Positions 44,503 to 57,486 of a DNA stretch of 64,000 nt are shown in pieces. This DNA comes from Ophioderma brevispina (taxonomy: Eukaryota > Echinodermata > Ophiuroidea > Amphilepidida > Ophiodermatidae), in contig JAMKCH010058150.1 of the NCBI GenBank assembly GCA_023653785.1, positions 19,727-83,726 of the forward strand, given 5' to 3'. Under the pieces are notes generated by a model, which was not told the origin of the DNA, did not search any database, and saw only the letters and a list, made by a program, of their open reading frames with translations. Position 1 is the stretch's first letter. Every line of letters begins with the position of its first letter. Position numbers and translations under genes: made by a program.

Positions 44503-45464
44503 AAAAAATCAAGATATTTTAATAATTCAAAAATTAAAGTATTAAAATCTTGGGATTTATTGACCTTAGATATATACCTAGGAGGTATTAATTCATAATG
44601 AATAATACTAAATCTCAAATAACCTTTTATATCCTGGATGCATCAATTCTAATTTTGTTCATGCCGTGCTCATTAACTGTGTAGTCTATGCGGAAAAAAA
44701 ATAAGGCGATTTTGAAGTTGTGAAGAAAAATACAAGATGGTATAAATTTGCTATTATTTTGCAATGATATTTAATGGTATTCTCGAGTAGATATAATGAA
44801 TTATGTTTTTGGTTCAAAACCTTATATTGGAGATGCTGAGGATTGAAATGTTCGACCCACTCTGTTTCGAAGAGTGACAATTTCAAAACGGCGGTAGGTC
44901 AAGGTCAAAGGTCGATTTTTCATTTATTATTGTGGGTATTTCTTTCTTATCGTGACCCCCATTTTATTTGGTTTAGTGTCATGAATCAAACTCCCACGGG
45001 AAGTGGTTATCTGGGTTGGGTCCCTCAGGAACCCCCCCCCCCCTTGGGGCACTACCGAAGTTTTTTTTACTTGGCCCTAATGTTAAGGGGACCTGCGGAT
45101 TGTGCCTTGACCCCATACTCACCCATCACATTAGAAACCGTGGTAGTGTTTTCATCATCTTTTTATGCCAATTTTTTTTTTCTGGCTTCTTTTCCATGAT
45201 TATGCTATATCTTGTGTTCATTTAGCTTGCATTATTGTAAACTCGCAATTACCTTTTACATATTATCAGTTGTTCGTTTTTTTAAATTCAATTAAAATTT
45301 TTTAATTTTGTATTTTTACTTAAAAATATTGAGAGAATAATATTATATCAATCTGGTGGGAACTTTGAAACCAAATTGCCAAAATAAAAAGCTCTAGTAA
45401 CAACAGTTACAACAACGGCAGCGTAGAGAGGCCGTGTGAGTTCTTCCATTAAGTACCGTGTGCA
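44503..45464. other. Non-coding stretch with a repeat end
   Basis: 45,012-45,060 is a right-end piece of the 27,077 family. The 118-codon frame at 44,843-45,199 crosses it and is not believable as a gene. Confidence 0.45.
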
Positions 45465-47035
45465 GCCACCGATTTAGTTGCTGCAATCCAGATATACGGC
45501 TAATATCCTTATACTCGATTCAATTGATATGTACCCGTACATTCTTTTGCGAGGGGAACAATTCAATGAGGCGCAGGACTTCGTTAATCATGTTATTTGA
45601 GACTGTTAGGCCTGAAACACACTATTGTGCTTTTCCATGCAATGAATGAATTGTATTTAGTGGCAGGTTGAGTGAGTTATATGACCGGAGTGATCAAGGG
45701 GGTGTAGCCCATTCAAACAGTCGTTCCGTGCTGGGCGCTGACATTTTTGAAATATTCACGAAACTTTAGTTTTGGGTGCTTGTATAATACACACATAATG
45801 TCAATTCGACACAAACAATCCGGCAAAATATCCAGTTGTTGGATGTTGGGTGCTATGGGTGTTAACTTTTGTCCTACCCATGGCCACACCACGAATGAAA
45901 TGAACGTCAGTCGTCTTGATTTAAATAAACCGCCTCAATGAATACATCTTTTCACCTACTCGCGCATGCATTATAGAAAAGCAAGGGGGTGAAACCCATT
46001 CAAACCAGTCGTCGGTGCTGGCCGCTGACATTTTGAATATTGCACGGATAATTATTTAGTTTGGGTGCTTTTAACACACAGAATGTCAATGCGATACACA
46101 ACCGCCAAATATGCATTGTTGGATGTTGGGTGCTATTGGGTGGTTAAATTCTGTCCTATACCCATTGCCACCACAACGAATGTAATGACACATCAGTCGT
46201 CTTGATTTAAATAAACCGCCTCAATGAATACTCTTTTTCACCTAAGCGCGCATTGCCATTATGAGAAAAAGAGTATCTGAGCACAATGATCCAGGTACAC
46301 TATTTTTCCACCTGGCCACCTCTAACACTACATATTTGTATCACTACCGATTAGGGGATATATGCAAAGCGTCACCCACGTATTGGAAGAACGGAGGCAG
46401 CCATTTGGGCTTTCTATTGCTTGGTACTCTACTATGTTTTATAATTTCTTTGTGCATGGTCGGCAAAACATGCCGAGACGGTGAATTTCTAAAGATTCGT
46501 AACGTTTTGCTCTCTATCTATATAGAACACTCTTGGAAAAAAGAGTATCTGAGCCCAATGATCCAGGTGCACTTATATTAAAACTGGCCACCTCTAACAC
46601 ATACATCAATTTTTTGTATCACTACCGATTAATGGATATTCAAAGCGGCACCCACAGTAGTTGGAAGACGCGGAGGCACCCATTGCTTTCTATTGTTGGT
46701 ACTCTATGTTTTCTCCTTTGTGGTCGGCAAAACATGCGAGACGATGAATTCTAAAGATGACGTAACGTTTTGCCTCTCTATCGATAATAGATACCAAAAA
46801 AACAAAAAAAAAGAAATCTTTGGGAGTGTCCTCCAAGATAATCCTGTGAATCCGTCCACGTGGCACTTTGAATCTTCATTTTCCCTCTCCGACTTAATTG
46901 AAGAGGTCAAAACTCCAAGTGGACGAACGTATCAGCGCGAATCGACTTAACGAGGGTTGCATACATTGTGCCACTTTTCAACACGCAAGGGGACCAAAGT
47001 AAGAGCATATTTAATAGGCTTATTGATTTAAAAGC
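45465..47035. mobile_element. Broken copy of the 8,460-9,250 foldback, split by a tandem array
   Basis: 45,469-45,513 matches the arm text GATTTGGTTGTTACAATCCA...GGCTAATAT, and 46,962-47,010 matches the arm text that normally follows it (TTGTGCCACTTTTCA, ACCAAAGTAAG). The 1.45 kb between them, including the A-A-B-B array, is therefore an insertion or later expansion inside one arm. Confidence 0.65.
45696..46795 (+). repeat. Tandem repeat block A-A-B-B
   Basis: Two copies of unit A (45,696-45,982 and 45,983-46,260, period about 287) are followed by two copies of unit B (46,263-46,534 and 46,535-46,795, period about 272). A carries GCTGACATTTTTGAAATATT-like, TTGGATGTTGGGTGCT and CGTCTTGATTTAAATAAACC. 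B carries AGAGTATCTGAGC, GGCCACCTCTAACAC and GGTCGGCAAAACATGC. A single A-B pair is at 14,740-15,275. The open frames in B (46,261-46,950) arise from the repeat. Confidence 0.85.
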
Positions 47036-47109
47036 GCATCACGTCTTAAATGCTCAGTTACCGATGTAGGGGGCGATGTAGAAGGTCAACGTCCATTGGC
47101 AATTCAATG

Positions 47110-47515
47110 GGTTTGACCTTGCTTCCCTCCTACTGTCTTAAGCAAGCATTTGAAACACTCAAACCTATCCTTATTTGATCCTATGAGCTCCACCAATATT
47201 TGTACCATTTTGTATCCAAATTGGAGCAACTTTACGATTTGACCCTGTCTACAACTGAAGCTGAACCTTTCACCTTATAATGATTTTGCTTTTTTAGCCT
47301 ATAACTCTGGAAATTTAGGCTGTAGTTACACAACTGATAACCTTTTCTGAATCCTTATGATTAGACAATTAACATGGTTATACTTTCCAACATGATTGGA
47401 TAAATTTCAAAATTTGACCCTATACAATTTTGTCTGCCCCCCCCCCCTTCTTAAGGCACCATTTGCAACCCTTAAGAATTACGTTTCAGGGGTTCCTATT
47501 AGTCGTCTACATATT
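47110..47515 (+). repeat. Dispersed repeat, inverted partner at 52.2 kb
   Basis: GAGCTCCACCAATATTTGTACCATTTT, ATTTGACCCT, AGCCTATAACTCT, GATTCGGAT-like and CTTAAGGCACCATTTG occur at 52,205-52,560 in opposite orientation and in the mirrored order. Non-coding. Confidence 0.8.
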
Positions 47516-48949
47516 TAATCACTCGAACCTTTTGTAATTGAGATTGTGTTTACCAATGTCTGCTAGCTCCAGGCCTATTAGAATTAAGTGTACATTGAAA
47601 TCTTTTGAGATTTTTTTTTCTCTATCTCTCTCATGAACAAGATGATTATCCCCATCCAAAATCGTGCTTATTATGTATTCATTGATTTAATTGTTTATGC
47701 AGAGTTAATTGAACCAATATAAGGATTTTATATCTATTTTTTCATATATCTATGGTATTGGTAATGCTGCATTTTTTCGGTACAACCATACATTCGCCTT
47801 CTGCAATACAATGTATTTAAAACAAACTACGCAAAGGGTTCCAATAACTGGTCCTAATTTCCCTGGTTGAGACCAATGACTCGTTCTATATTCAAGAAAT
47901 CCTCCACCTATATGCACTATACCCATTATGAAAATGGTCAGATCTCACATCAGCAAGAATCTCCAAAATCAAATTGTCTAGGTCCACTTTTTGCTTTACT
48001 AAAGACACCTTTTTACAAATTTTATGCGTCGGCAAAATATCTCATTCCATTAATGGCATTTCATTCAATTTGCGTCTAAACTTCATATATTAGTGCCCTT
48101 GTCAACTGAAATCTAACAGTATTTTTGGCAGGAATCAGCAGTGACACATAATAAAATACTGTGTCATTCTATTTCTGGTAAATTAATATTAACAACTTCA
48201 TTATGCTCCCTGAGAAAATGCAACCTAGAAAGTGTACGATCCACCTTCTTTTACCACATATAGTGCCTACCTTTCATCGAGTCAGTGAAGTCAGTGTGTA
48301 ATGCAATAATCGTATCTTAAATTGATTCAAATCCAAGGCACAATCCATATTTTCGTCAATTTAGTGATTTCGATAAAGCCCCAAAAGAAAGTAGCGCAGC
48401 ATGTCTACATTGATTGCCATTTTCAGTAAAGGCCGCCGTTTTCCCGTTTTTTAAAAACGATCTTACCATACATGGGGGGAATATGGCTGTACCACCAATT
48501 GGCCTGAGCACTAAATTAATAGGATTAGCTTCCACTTGTCAATTCACAAAACTTTCAGTGGCAGGTGGCCTCAGGTGGAATGAAATCATTCTTGAAAGAC
48601 ATTGATGTGTGAAGTGTGTGCCACCTTCCTTAATGCAGGGTTTTGTATTACTGTATTGTAACCTTGTACTAATGTCTCATGTGCAACTTTGGAAAATTTG
48701 ACACAACACTGTGTTGGCGATATTGATCACAATGAAGCAAGAAAGGTGTCAACATTTGCAGGACCAAAAAAAACCAGACTATGATATCGTTTTATGGTTT
48801 CCTGCATAGACGAATGGTTTGTAAACTAATGGGGGGTATTTAGACATGCTGCGTTACGTTTTGGGGGGGTTCTTAATGTATTATACACGCAATACAATTC
48901 TACCTTGTTTTGCTACAGACACTCGTAAAATGTACACAAAAGAATTTGG
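47516..48949. other. Non-coding stretch
   Basis: 47,870-47,940 faintly resembles 26,085-26,150 (CACCTATATGCACTATACCC against CAACCTATCTGCACTACAC). No gene signal. Confidence 0.4.
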
Positions 48950-49175
48950 TTTGTTTATATTTAATTATATCAACATAGGCTGAATTTCCTATTTGTTGCA
49001 ATAGGAAATTAGAATTTTGTACCAAAGATATAATTCTCAGCTTCATACTTTCAGATGGGAGCTATTTGGTGAAAGCTCTCCCAGTGCAAAAATCAGGGAT
49101 TTCAATTTGTCCTTGAGCGCAACGTCTTTGATGGAATCTCTCGTTGCACCTAACTTACATTGAAACAGTTACATA
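48950..49175 (+). repeat. Third, partial copy of paralogous block 3
   Basis: TTTCAGATGGGAGCTATTTG, GAAAGCTCTCCCAGTGCAAA and ATGGAATCTCTCGTTGCACC follow 22,220-22,335. This shows that this block is a dispersed repeat and not only part of the two-copy duplication. Confidence 0.7.
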
Positions 49176-49925
49176 ACACATTATAAGCATAAACTTATAA
49201 TAATTAGGTAATAACTGGAAAATGTTACTTAATTTAGGTAAGATTTACTTAAATTACGTAAAACGTTTTATTGCCTATTATGGAGTTCTATCTCGCAAAT
49301 TTTTCCAACAACATTTTTAGATAACTGGTATTATTTTTCTGTGGTTATATCGTTGAAGGTAGTTTCTTGACGCTGTTTAGTTCATTGGAAAAAAATTGCT
49401 CCACCTATTCTTAACAAAGAATCGACTCACGCCTTTCTTCTCATCTGTAAACACGACGTATATTCATACATAGCCTTTCAATTAATAATTGACATTAAAA
49501 AGATATTTTCAATGAAAAAGCTTTTAGAACGTGCCCAGCAAGGCTTTCAAAAATTTCCATTCACACCTCCTCGTATTTATTTTAAAAGCAATTATCAAAA
49601 TTTATTGCAGTCCCCGAATTTCATTCTGTTTCAACAACGAATTAAACGAGATAAAGATTAGATAACCAATCTATACTTACCACCCTTAAAGCCACACTGG
49701 AACATTTTCACAAAATATGAATTTCTTCATTTGCTCTCAAGCCGATAGTCTAGGCCATTGAAGAACAGAGATAGCCTTTAACACATAAAATACATACCCA
49801 AACATATAGGGGCACTGATATGATGATAAAGACATACCAGTAATTTGTAGGCCAACCTTTAAAGTTTTCCATCCTTTAATCAACCACATGTGTATATTAC
49901 ATGAATATTTTTGACTCGTACTCAC
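49176..49925. other. Non-coding; would be intronic if the next exon is real
   Basis: AT-rich. No matching downstream exon or acceptor could be assigned for the candidate exon at 49,926-50,018. Confidence 0.35.
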
Positions 49926-50018
49926 TGATATTAAAACCACAAAGGTTATAGACAGGTAACATGGTGCATAGCGTGGGAAACATGCATACGGCATGCGGGT
50001 TCTTGTGTTAAACGCCAT
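49926..50018 (-). CDS. Candidate first coding exon, membrane-anchored or secreted protein
   Basis: On the minus strand ATG at 50,018 lies in a good context (GAAAATGGCG) and opens 31 codons that end exactly at a strong donor (TCA then GTGAGTAC, intron from 49,925), phase 0. The product starts with a basic segment MAFNTRTRMPYACFPRY and then a hydrophobic run CYLSITFVVLIS, a pattern typical of a signal anchor or signal peptide such as that of type II Golgi enzymes. The longer open frame, 137 codons over 50,150-49,737, would include this start but reads on through the donor into intron-like sequence. No family is recognised, and no second exon is identified. Confidence 0.32.
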
Positions 50019-52204
50019 TTTCGTCATCTGCTGAATTCTCGTCGCCGGCGACGTTAAATTACAAATCGTTCCGTTTACCCATAAGGAATCTGATTTGGTC
50101 TTGTAATCATTTCGGGTGAGTGCTTTTGTAATATTAAGCTTTACAACCATACAAAAATTCGATTTGAAAAATCTTGAGGCGCACTATTTTCAAATGTTCC
50201 AGTGTCTCTTTAACGGATGAACATCTCGTATGAACATTTGGGAGTAACCGCACCCTCCTACTTTCTCCTCCTTCTCACCCTTTGTTCCGCTTATCTCACC
50301 CCACTGCATAACCAGCTAATGAGGCCCACCCTAACTATCCGTTAACGTACCACTAATCCCTCAACTAATCCTTAACACTAACCTAATCTTAACCCTCTGT
50401 ACACCGAACCCTTACAGTAATCCTAACCCGTGTTGTAACTAGTAAAGGGAACGTTTTCATATGGTATGAGCTGTCCATAACAAACGTAATTTCGATAAAG
50501 CCACATCAGTGATTTGCTAAATCAAAAATCGAAAAAAATAATCAAAAACCAGATTTTTGCCTTTTTGTAACAACACTATAGGTATCCCTACATACCCTGT
50601 TAAGTGATGGATAATGCAACCTAATAGGACAAATCCGCATATTTTCAGTCATTACTCTCCGTACTGCCACTTATTACCGAACATCTAATTGAATGGAGAT
50701 TCAGATCTTTGAACACTGCTGTTTCTTTCCTTTTTCCTTGTCTGTCATTTTTTTAATTGGGGAAATAAACCTTGAGAATCACTGTAGCCTTACTTTATCC
50801 TTCACTTTTAATCTATTTTATCCTTCACTTTTAAGCTATTCCTGCAAATTTTCAAATATTTTCATTCCTTTAGGGGGATCACTGATAGCGTCTTCTTTAA
50901 AGAACGCGTGTTGATGTGGTCGTATATTATTTGAGGTTTTGCATGGCGAACGAGTTGTCACCCTAATCAATAAGGGACCGTTACAAGGGAGCCCAATGTA
51001 TATCTTGCATGTAACCTTTGCCTTATGTTCAAGAACGCTCTGGATATTCCCCTTTCCGAGGTACCACCCCCCGTATATAAGCATTGGTGTCTGACCCCCC
51101 CCCCCCCCCACGGCCTTACCATTAAGCCCATGCAAACTCCTTACCATGGATATACGCTCACCCCCAGGTCCACAGCACCCGCGAATCTCCTCCTAAAATA
51201 GAAATTACTAACTTCTACGAACCGCTCACAGCGAGGCGTAGCCTCGCGTCTTGTTCGTTCTGTATTTTCATACAACTTAATGGGCCGAACGCGCCCGAAA
51301 CACTCTTATGCTAATCCGCATTGTCAGTTACGGTTTTTTGTGCGTGTGCATGTAAAAAGGTCACGCTTCATGATATATATGATCAGTACTATTACTCATT
51401 GTATCGCCTCTTTGATTGTCATTATCGGCTTGATGATTCATCGTCGCCCTTTTGGAAAAACATCACCCCCCCCCACTCTCCTCCCACCCGCGAAGACTTA
51501 GCAATTAACACAAAAAAAAATTATCAAACTACCAGACTAAATTCCTCTGCATGTGCATCGTCACTCGTCTTTTCAATTGGTCGTTAACCGAATAACAATG
51601 AAGACAACAGCAGCATTTAACTGCAACTGCATCCTTTGGTTTGGGGGGATTTTTTTCAGCCGAGATTGGATTACGATACTTAGTACATTCATTGTTATAT
51701 GTCTAGGCTTTTCAACGTTTCGCTGGTGGAAAAAAAAAAATCAGTCGAATCGCCTTGACTAAGACTAATTGCTTCGGTACTTTGGCAGTTCCGAGAAGGA
51801 AATTCGGACACCGTTTATTTCGAAGCAACACACTCACTTTTAAGAATGCACAGTACCAATACTTACCCCTTGAATATTGTAAAATTGTCTACAGCAACGC
51901 TCTTTTCCCCCAGTCGTAAACCATTTTGAAAACATGTATTTTCACTTGTTTAAAAAACGCATGAATTACTTATAGGACATGAAACTTGGATAAGCTCAAT
52001 TCATCTTACACATTCCATTAACTTTTGCGATATACGAGCAGGTTGAAGAGCGTCTTCGTCTGGCTGTTTTCGTCTGTCACGAACGCCTCTTAAACAGTCA
52101 CATGCAATCGAAGTCCTATTTTTCTACTATAAGAGTATTAGCCCCGAGCTAGCCACACATTTGTTACACATCCAAGTACAAAAGGTTTGCGTGCTTAAAT
52201 ATGT
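50019..52204. other. Non-coding stretch with small structures
   Basis: 50,310-50,420 is CTAACC-like low complexity (imperfect, not telomeric). 51,097-51,111 is a 15-C run. 51,217-51,258 is a hairpin: GCGAGGC-GTA-GCCTCGC with outer ACGAAC/GTTCGT. Frames at 51,280-51,762 have no domain. Confidence 0.5.
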
Positions 52205-52560
52205 CACAGACTGACAGAACCCCTGAAACGTGATACTTAAGTGCAGCAAATGGTGCTTAAGGAGAGGGGCCAGACAAAGTTTTGTAAGGGCAAATTTTTA
52301 AAATTGATTTAATCGTGACTGAAAGTATACCATGTTTTGTCTAGCCACACGGATTCAGGAAAGGTATAGTTGTACTATCCACAACAAGGTGTAAGAGTTA
52401 TAGACTAAAACAAGCAAAAATCATAAAAAAAAGGGTCAAATTCCGCTGTACAGTAGTCAAATTTTTTAAGTTGCTCCATTGGATAAAAATGGTGCAAATA
52501 TTGGTGGAGCTCATAATAGGATAAAAATAAGGAACGACGTTTTAAAAGTTCATCACCTGT
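52205..52560 (-). repeat. Dispersed repeat, inverted partner of 47.1 kb
   Basis: Begins near AACCCCTGAAACGT and runs through GGTGCAAATATTGGTGGAGCTC, the reverse of 47,110-47,515. Divergence is moderate, with many substitutions. Confidence 0.8.
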
Positions 52561-53559
52561 CAGCATAAAACTGGCAAGTTCCAGATTACACCAACCTGTA
52601 GAATAGGGGAAAATGTGTTTTTTTCATTCAACAAAAAGTTTGGAATTCATCCGATTTTTCACACGGATTTTGCTCTCTTTAATGGAATGTGACATTTGTA
52701 GGCTTAGAGAGTTTAGGCATCCCTTTTTGAGTCGGAAACATTGCGAAATATCATTTTCCACCATATTCAGGTATTTTATACTTTCCTCAACTTTGACGTC
52801 CATATGACGTCATAATGGAATGTTGGTACTTAATTTTGATACCAATGGAAAGAAGAACTCAAAGCTATCATGTGGTACCAAGTTTATGGAATCGGCTGTT
52901 CCATTATCGGGGAAAAAGAATCTTGTAAAAAGTCTTTAAAAACTTGATTTTCCTTCTCGAATTTAAAGCACTATGCAAGAAGTGCCATTTTTTTTATTTG
53001 TCATCAATTTTAATAAATGACGTCCATTTCAGGGCAAAGGTCACACTTCGTGTAAACTTTTTTTGGGCACCAGTTTTAAATGGTAACATTTTCAGTGTAC
53101 TTTGACATTTTGTAACAGGTTAATACCTAACTTGTCCTAGAAAATGCACATCGGTCGGTGGGAGACTTTTGACCATCAGTCTGTATAGAATAGATTACAG
53201 CTTAAAATAGCCTAAGAAAATAACCAAAAACGTAATTTTGCCCACGTATAGCCCACTCCTATATTAGGATAATTAATATCGTATAGGGTACCAGTTTGAA
53301 ACAGATATATTTATCGGGACGGAAGCCCTAGTCCGGGCTCCATAGACAATAACGAAAAAACATGAAACTAATGTGTAGTGAAGACCACTAACGAGTGCCC
53401 TATTCCTTTAAGTTTGTAATCCGACAATGGTTGAGATTACTTAATAAAATTAATTCACTTACTTAAATAATAATTCAGTTCACTTTATATGTTCAATAGC
53501 ACAGGCTTACTTACACTTATTTCCCCCCAATGTCAGGTTAAAAATATGGTGATGTATTT
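52561..53559. other. Non-coding stretch with CRE-like palindrome
   Basis: TGACGTCA at about 52,804 is preceded by TTTGACGTCC. 53,339-53,410 is a copy of the GGCTCCATAGAC repeat at 38,385. No gene is recognised. Confidence 0.45.
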
Positions 53560-56500
53560 TAAAGAGTATAGAACATGTGGTTCAACAGAATTCTGAAAAA
53601 TGAAAATATCACTTGTGGAATGTATATGGTCCAAATAATGAACAAGCAAAGGTGTTTTCTTGAGCTGTGTTAGAACATTTGTAAATGACTATAGGTTCAG
53701 AGGGCTCTAAATAGTATAGGTGGGTGACTTTTAATATTGATACTGGCTAAAATAAGTAATCTTAATCACCAATTTCCATTGAGACCCTACTGATCCTCCT
53801 AATCTAACTCTAATGACGCATGGAAGAAAAAGACACCCCACGGAGATTTAAAAGCATTTACACTTGGCAAAAGAAGTAAGTTACTCCTAATGTAAATCCA
53901 CTTTCAACTATTGTTTGTAACGATATTGATGAAAATCTATAAGTTCCCAAATTATAACAGCATCCACGAACTGATCACTGTGGCAGTTAAAGTGACGTTA
54001 AATGCTAGTAATTTAAAAAAGAACAAGGTATTTGGAAAATTCAAACATTCTTTGGAAAGATTGAGGTACCCTACTGCCTATATTGATATGACTTGATCAA
54101 AGTATGAGGAATATCACATCCTTAATAGTAGAATGAATATGGGATCTTAAAAAAAATAGATTCGAGAGTTTTACTAATTTCCTATGTTCCAGAAGTAGAA
54201 CTTCGGTAGTCTCAGTCCTTAGAAAGACACTAAAGATGTTACAACTGATTTAAATGTGAAAATGATCAAGAATTCATGCCAAATAGATTTCAACCCCCCA
54301 ACACCAAACACAAGTAAATCTGTACTGGCACTAGCAAAATTAACAGAGGGGCAAAAATATGTCTAAAACAAAAGAGAAATTGGGATAACAGGAAGGATAA
54401 AATACTACCAAGTATTTGCTGAATTTAAGAAAAAAATGCTGTAGCTCTCAAACAATGACACATTAAAAAGAAAACTGATGGAGTTTATTTAAACATGAGG
54501 CATAAATTGGCACCGACCCCCCCCCCCCCCTATTATAAGAACGTACACTATTATAACACTCTACGGTAGAAGATGAGGTTATTGATCCAATTTGTATCAA
54601 AACTTTAGGCTGGTATTAACTTAAGAATTGAGTGATATGAACAAAATCAATGTAGGAACGCTCAGAGGTGAAAATACAAAATTGCGGGCGAAGCGATAGA
54701 AAACTTTTTTGCCCCCCCCCTTTTTTTGAAAGAAGGAAATCCAAAGCCCCTGATATGATGAACCAGGCGAGTTTCTATAAATATTTTTGTGAACCTAGTC
54801 ACTTGGTTGTAGTATGTTCCTTAAATTGAATGTTTTGATATGGGATAATGGCTCGACATAGAAAAGGTATCATTACATTAATACACACGGGCAAGGAACT
54901 ACCAAGAGATAATTTATCAAATTAGGGAGACCTATTCTTGACAAATGTTGAACTACAAATAGCCACAAAAACCGTAGCAAATACGCTTCAAAAAGTTATT
55001 TCATTCTATTATTGATCTGATCAGACTGGTTTACATAAAAGGGAGGATCCATAGGGAAACTGAGATTGGTTGAAGATGTGATAGATATACACCCAAAAAG
55101 TAACACCCCAGGTGCTCTGTCTATTGTTAGATTTAAGTAAGGCATTTGATGCATTATAGAACTTCTGGTAACATGCGTTAAATACAATGATTGACACAAT
55201 TTATAAAGATACTTCCAAGTTGCATGTACAAAATGGGAATGTTTCTAATTTCTTCGTAGCGAAAAGGTGTTAGACAGATGCCACTCGACGCTTTGTTATT
55301 CATAATGCAATTGAAAGTTTTATCATGTAAAATAAGACAATGTAATCGTATAGAGGTTTAGATTGTTTCCAAAAATGAAGTCCGCATCTCGTTATATGCA
55401 GATTCTTTACAATATTGGTCAGCCAACGAAACTGATATACGGAGTTTAACATTTTAGAAACGATTTCTCATTATTACTGGATTACATTAAATCCGTAAGA
55501 CAGAAGCTATGTTATGCTCGTGCAGACAAAGTCAAAAGAAAGTATATCATGAACGTGGAAACTATATCCAAAATACTGTTGTTAAATCTCTTGGTATTTC
55601 CTATAGCAGTACAATTCCTATAAAGTGAAATAGAAAAATTGGGTGTCAAAATTAATAGATACACACAATCATCAAAATATGGAAGCAACGTGACTTGACC
55701 ATTGTTGCATTAATAATTATTGTTAAAGCTTGTTGGCTTCCCAATTATCTTTTATCTCAAGTACGTTTGATATACCCTATATTGTAAATGAACTAAATAC
55801 AACCTTCTTTAAATTTATTTGGGTTATTCACGAACAAGTCAGCGAAAACAATTATTAGTGATTATGAAGTAGGAAGGTTTGCAAATGGTCCCACCTACCA
55901 TCTGTCTCTGATTCGATGAACTTTCATGGTTTTAAACGACTAACACATGAATCTATAGACAACTTGGCAAATATACCTTTACATGCGTTTCAAAGAAATG
56001 ATTGACAAATTGGTATCTAAGATGGAAACTGTTGTATGTGATTTACATAGAAATATGTAAGAAGAACTTAATCAAATGCAATTTTTTTATCGAGCCTCAT
56101 TTTGTCGTTTTGGCTTAAAAACAAACTGTTAGAGAAATGTAACTGACACTTGAGTATCCGATTCAAGAACTTATATGGCATAATACCTGTGTTCAATGTT
56201 CTGTTCATACCCCTATTTTTCAGGATTGGGATTAAAGCAGGTTCGTTAAATGTCAAGCTTATATGATGAAAATGATCATTTATCAACCAATGTCCGAGAT
56301 AAATATGATAATATCAAATATAATTTACCCCAATAAGTGAACGTTATTACTAATTATACTTTGACATTGGACCAATATATGGAGAAGTGCAACATTTTCC
56401 ATCAAGTAAGCGAGACGGTACTTTAAATGGAAAATTACGTTCCAAATTACCCCACTAGAATCTTATATATAAAATGGGCAAGCAGATACTGAGCTCTGTG

Positions 56501-56620
56501 AAAAGTGTGACGAAACGAAAAGATTTATAGAAAACACTTTTTTTACTGCAAAAATAGAAAAGTATGGAAGAAGGGTATACAATATTATCAGATATAACCC
56601 GGGTGAAAAAATAAAATGAT
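53560..56620 (+). pseudogene. Decayed, nearly full-length L1-like LINE (endonuclease and RT)
   Basis: Many stops and frameshifts break it, but the domain order survives. An endonuclease piece at about 53,600-53,740 keeps NVYGPNNEQAKV and a VGDF motif. A linker at about 54,020-54,090 (GKFKHSLE, YIDM) matches the segment that usually follows. RT follows: KGIITLI and GKELPRDNLSN at about 54,865-54,930, ATKTVANTLQKVIS at about 54,955-55,000, DQTG at about 55,015, DLSKAFDA at about 55,129-55,151. The catalytic box reads YADS at 55,395-55,406, so one catalytic Asp is lost. VKSLGISYS at about 55,585 and KTIISDYEVG at about 55,850 follow. The C-terminal Cys motif CEKCDE is at 56,497-56,514. It belongs to the L1/Tx1-like group rather than that of the copy at 10.9 kb. 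Long dead. Confidence 0.85.
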
Positions 56621-57486
56621 CTGTGACATGATATGTGTTCGGATACTTTAAGAGTATGCCAATCTAATGATTGAGTATAAATAATTCTGTGGCAAAAATG
56701 TGGTAATCACTTTCAAATATGGCAAGGTATCCGAATCTGGTTGCTTGTTATCGCATGACTCAGGTTAGGCTCTTGGTGTAGTCAGATTTCATATCACCCT
56801 GTTTTCCTGTTTCTTACTAGTGCATGAAGGTGCTGTGGACAACAGATGTTTTTGATGGTAACAAACATTTACGAATTTTTGGAAATAATATTTGAATCGT
56901 GCATGAACACACGATATGCCATGATTTTAAAAGGTTATTATCAGACCTGAAAACCACAATAGAATTAACATTATTGATAATTACTTAATTATAACGATAA
57001 ATGTTGATTGTATAATATATTTCATATCTAATGGAATGGAGAGCAAAATAAGATAATAAAGGCGCACGCCATGTTTGTGTTACAAAAAAAAACTGTAAAG
57101 GCCCTTCCAATATGATATAGCCAGGATCTAGCGCCATGTAGGTTTCTACGCTTATCCGTGAGTTGTTCCGTTGATCAGGCAAGTCAAGTTAGTGGACATT
57201 TTCCCGATTACAAAATTGCTTTTCTATGACAAATACGCACTTTGGAGACTTACCAATCGCAGATATAGTTTACTAGAAAATTACCAACACAACTGTGAAA
57301 AATTATCAAATTTTGAAAAATGGGGCCGTTTGAAAAATGTTGTTATTGCTTTAACCCCCTGGCTACTATCACCTTTTATACACATCTGTTTGATTAACCT
57401 TTTGCAGGACACAACATGAGGTAGCCAGTTGATAGAAAAAACATAGTCACTCTATATCTGAATATAAGGTCTAAAGAACCAGCCCT
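56621..57486. other. Non-coding; lower part may be 3' UTR of the minus-strand gene
   Basis: 57,171-57,419 is open on plus but has no domain. If the discoidin exon is real, its 3' UTR runs leftward from 57,486; no clear polyadenylation signal was fixed. Confidence 0.4.

Noticed and set aside
46261..46950. Three overlapping frames (73-106 codons) with partly similar sequence
   Set aside because: They lie in tandem B units; the similarity is that of the repeat.
50310..50420. Interstitial telomere repeats
   Set aside because: CTAACC-like words are irregular with no run of perfect TTAGGG/CCCTAA units.
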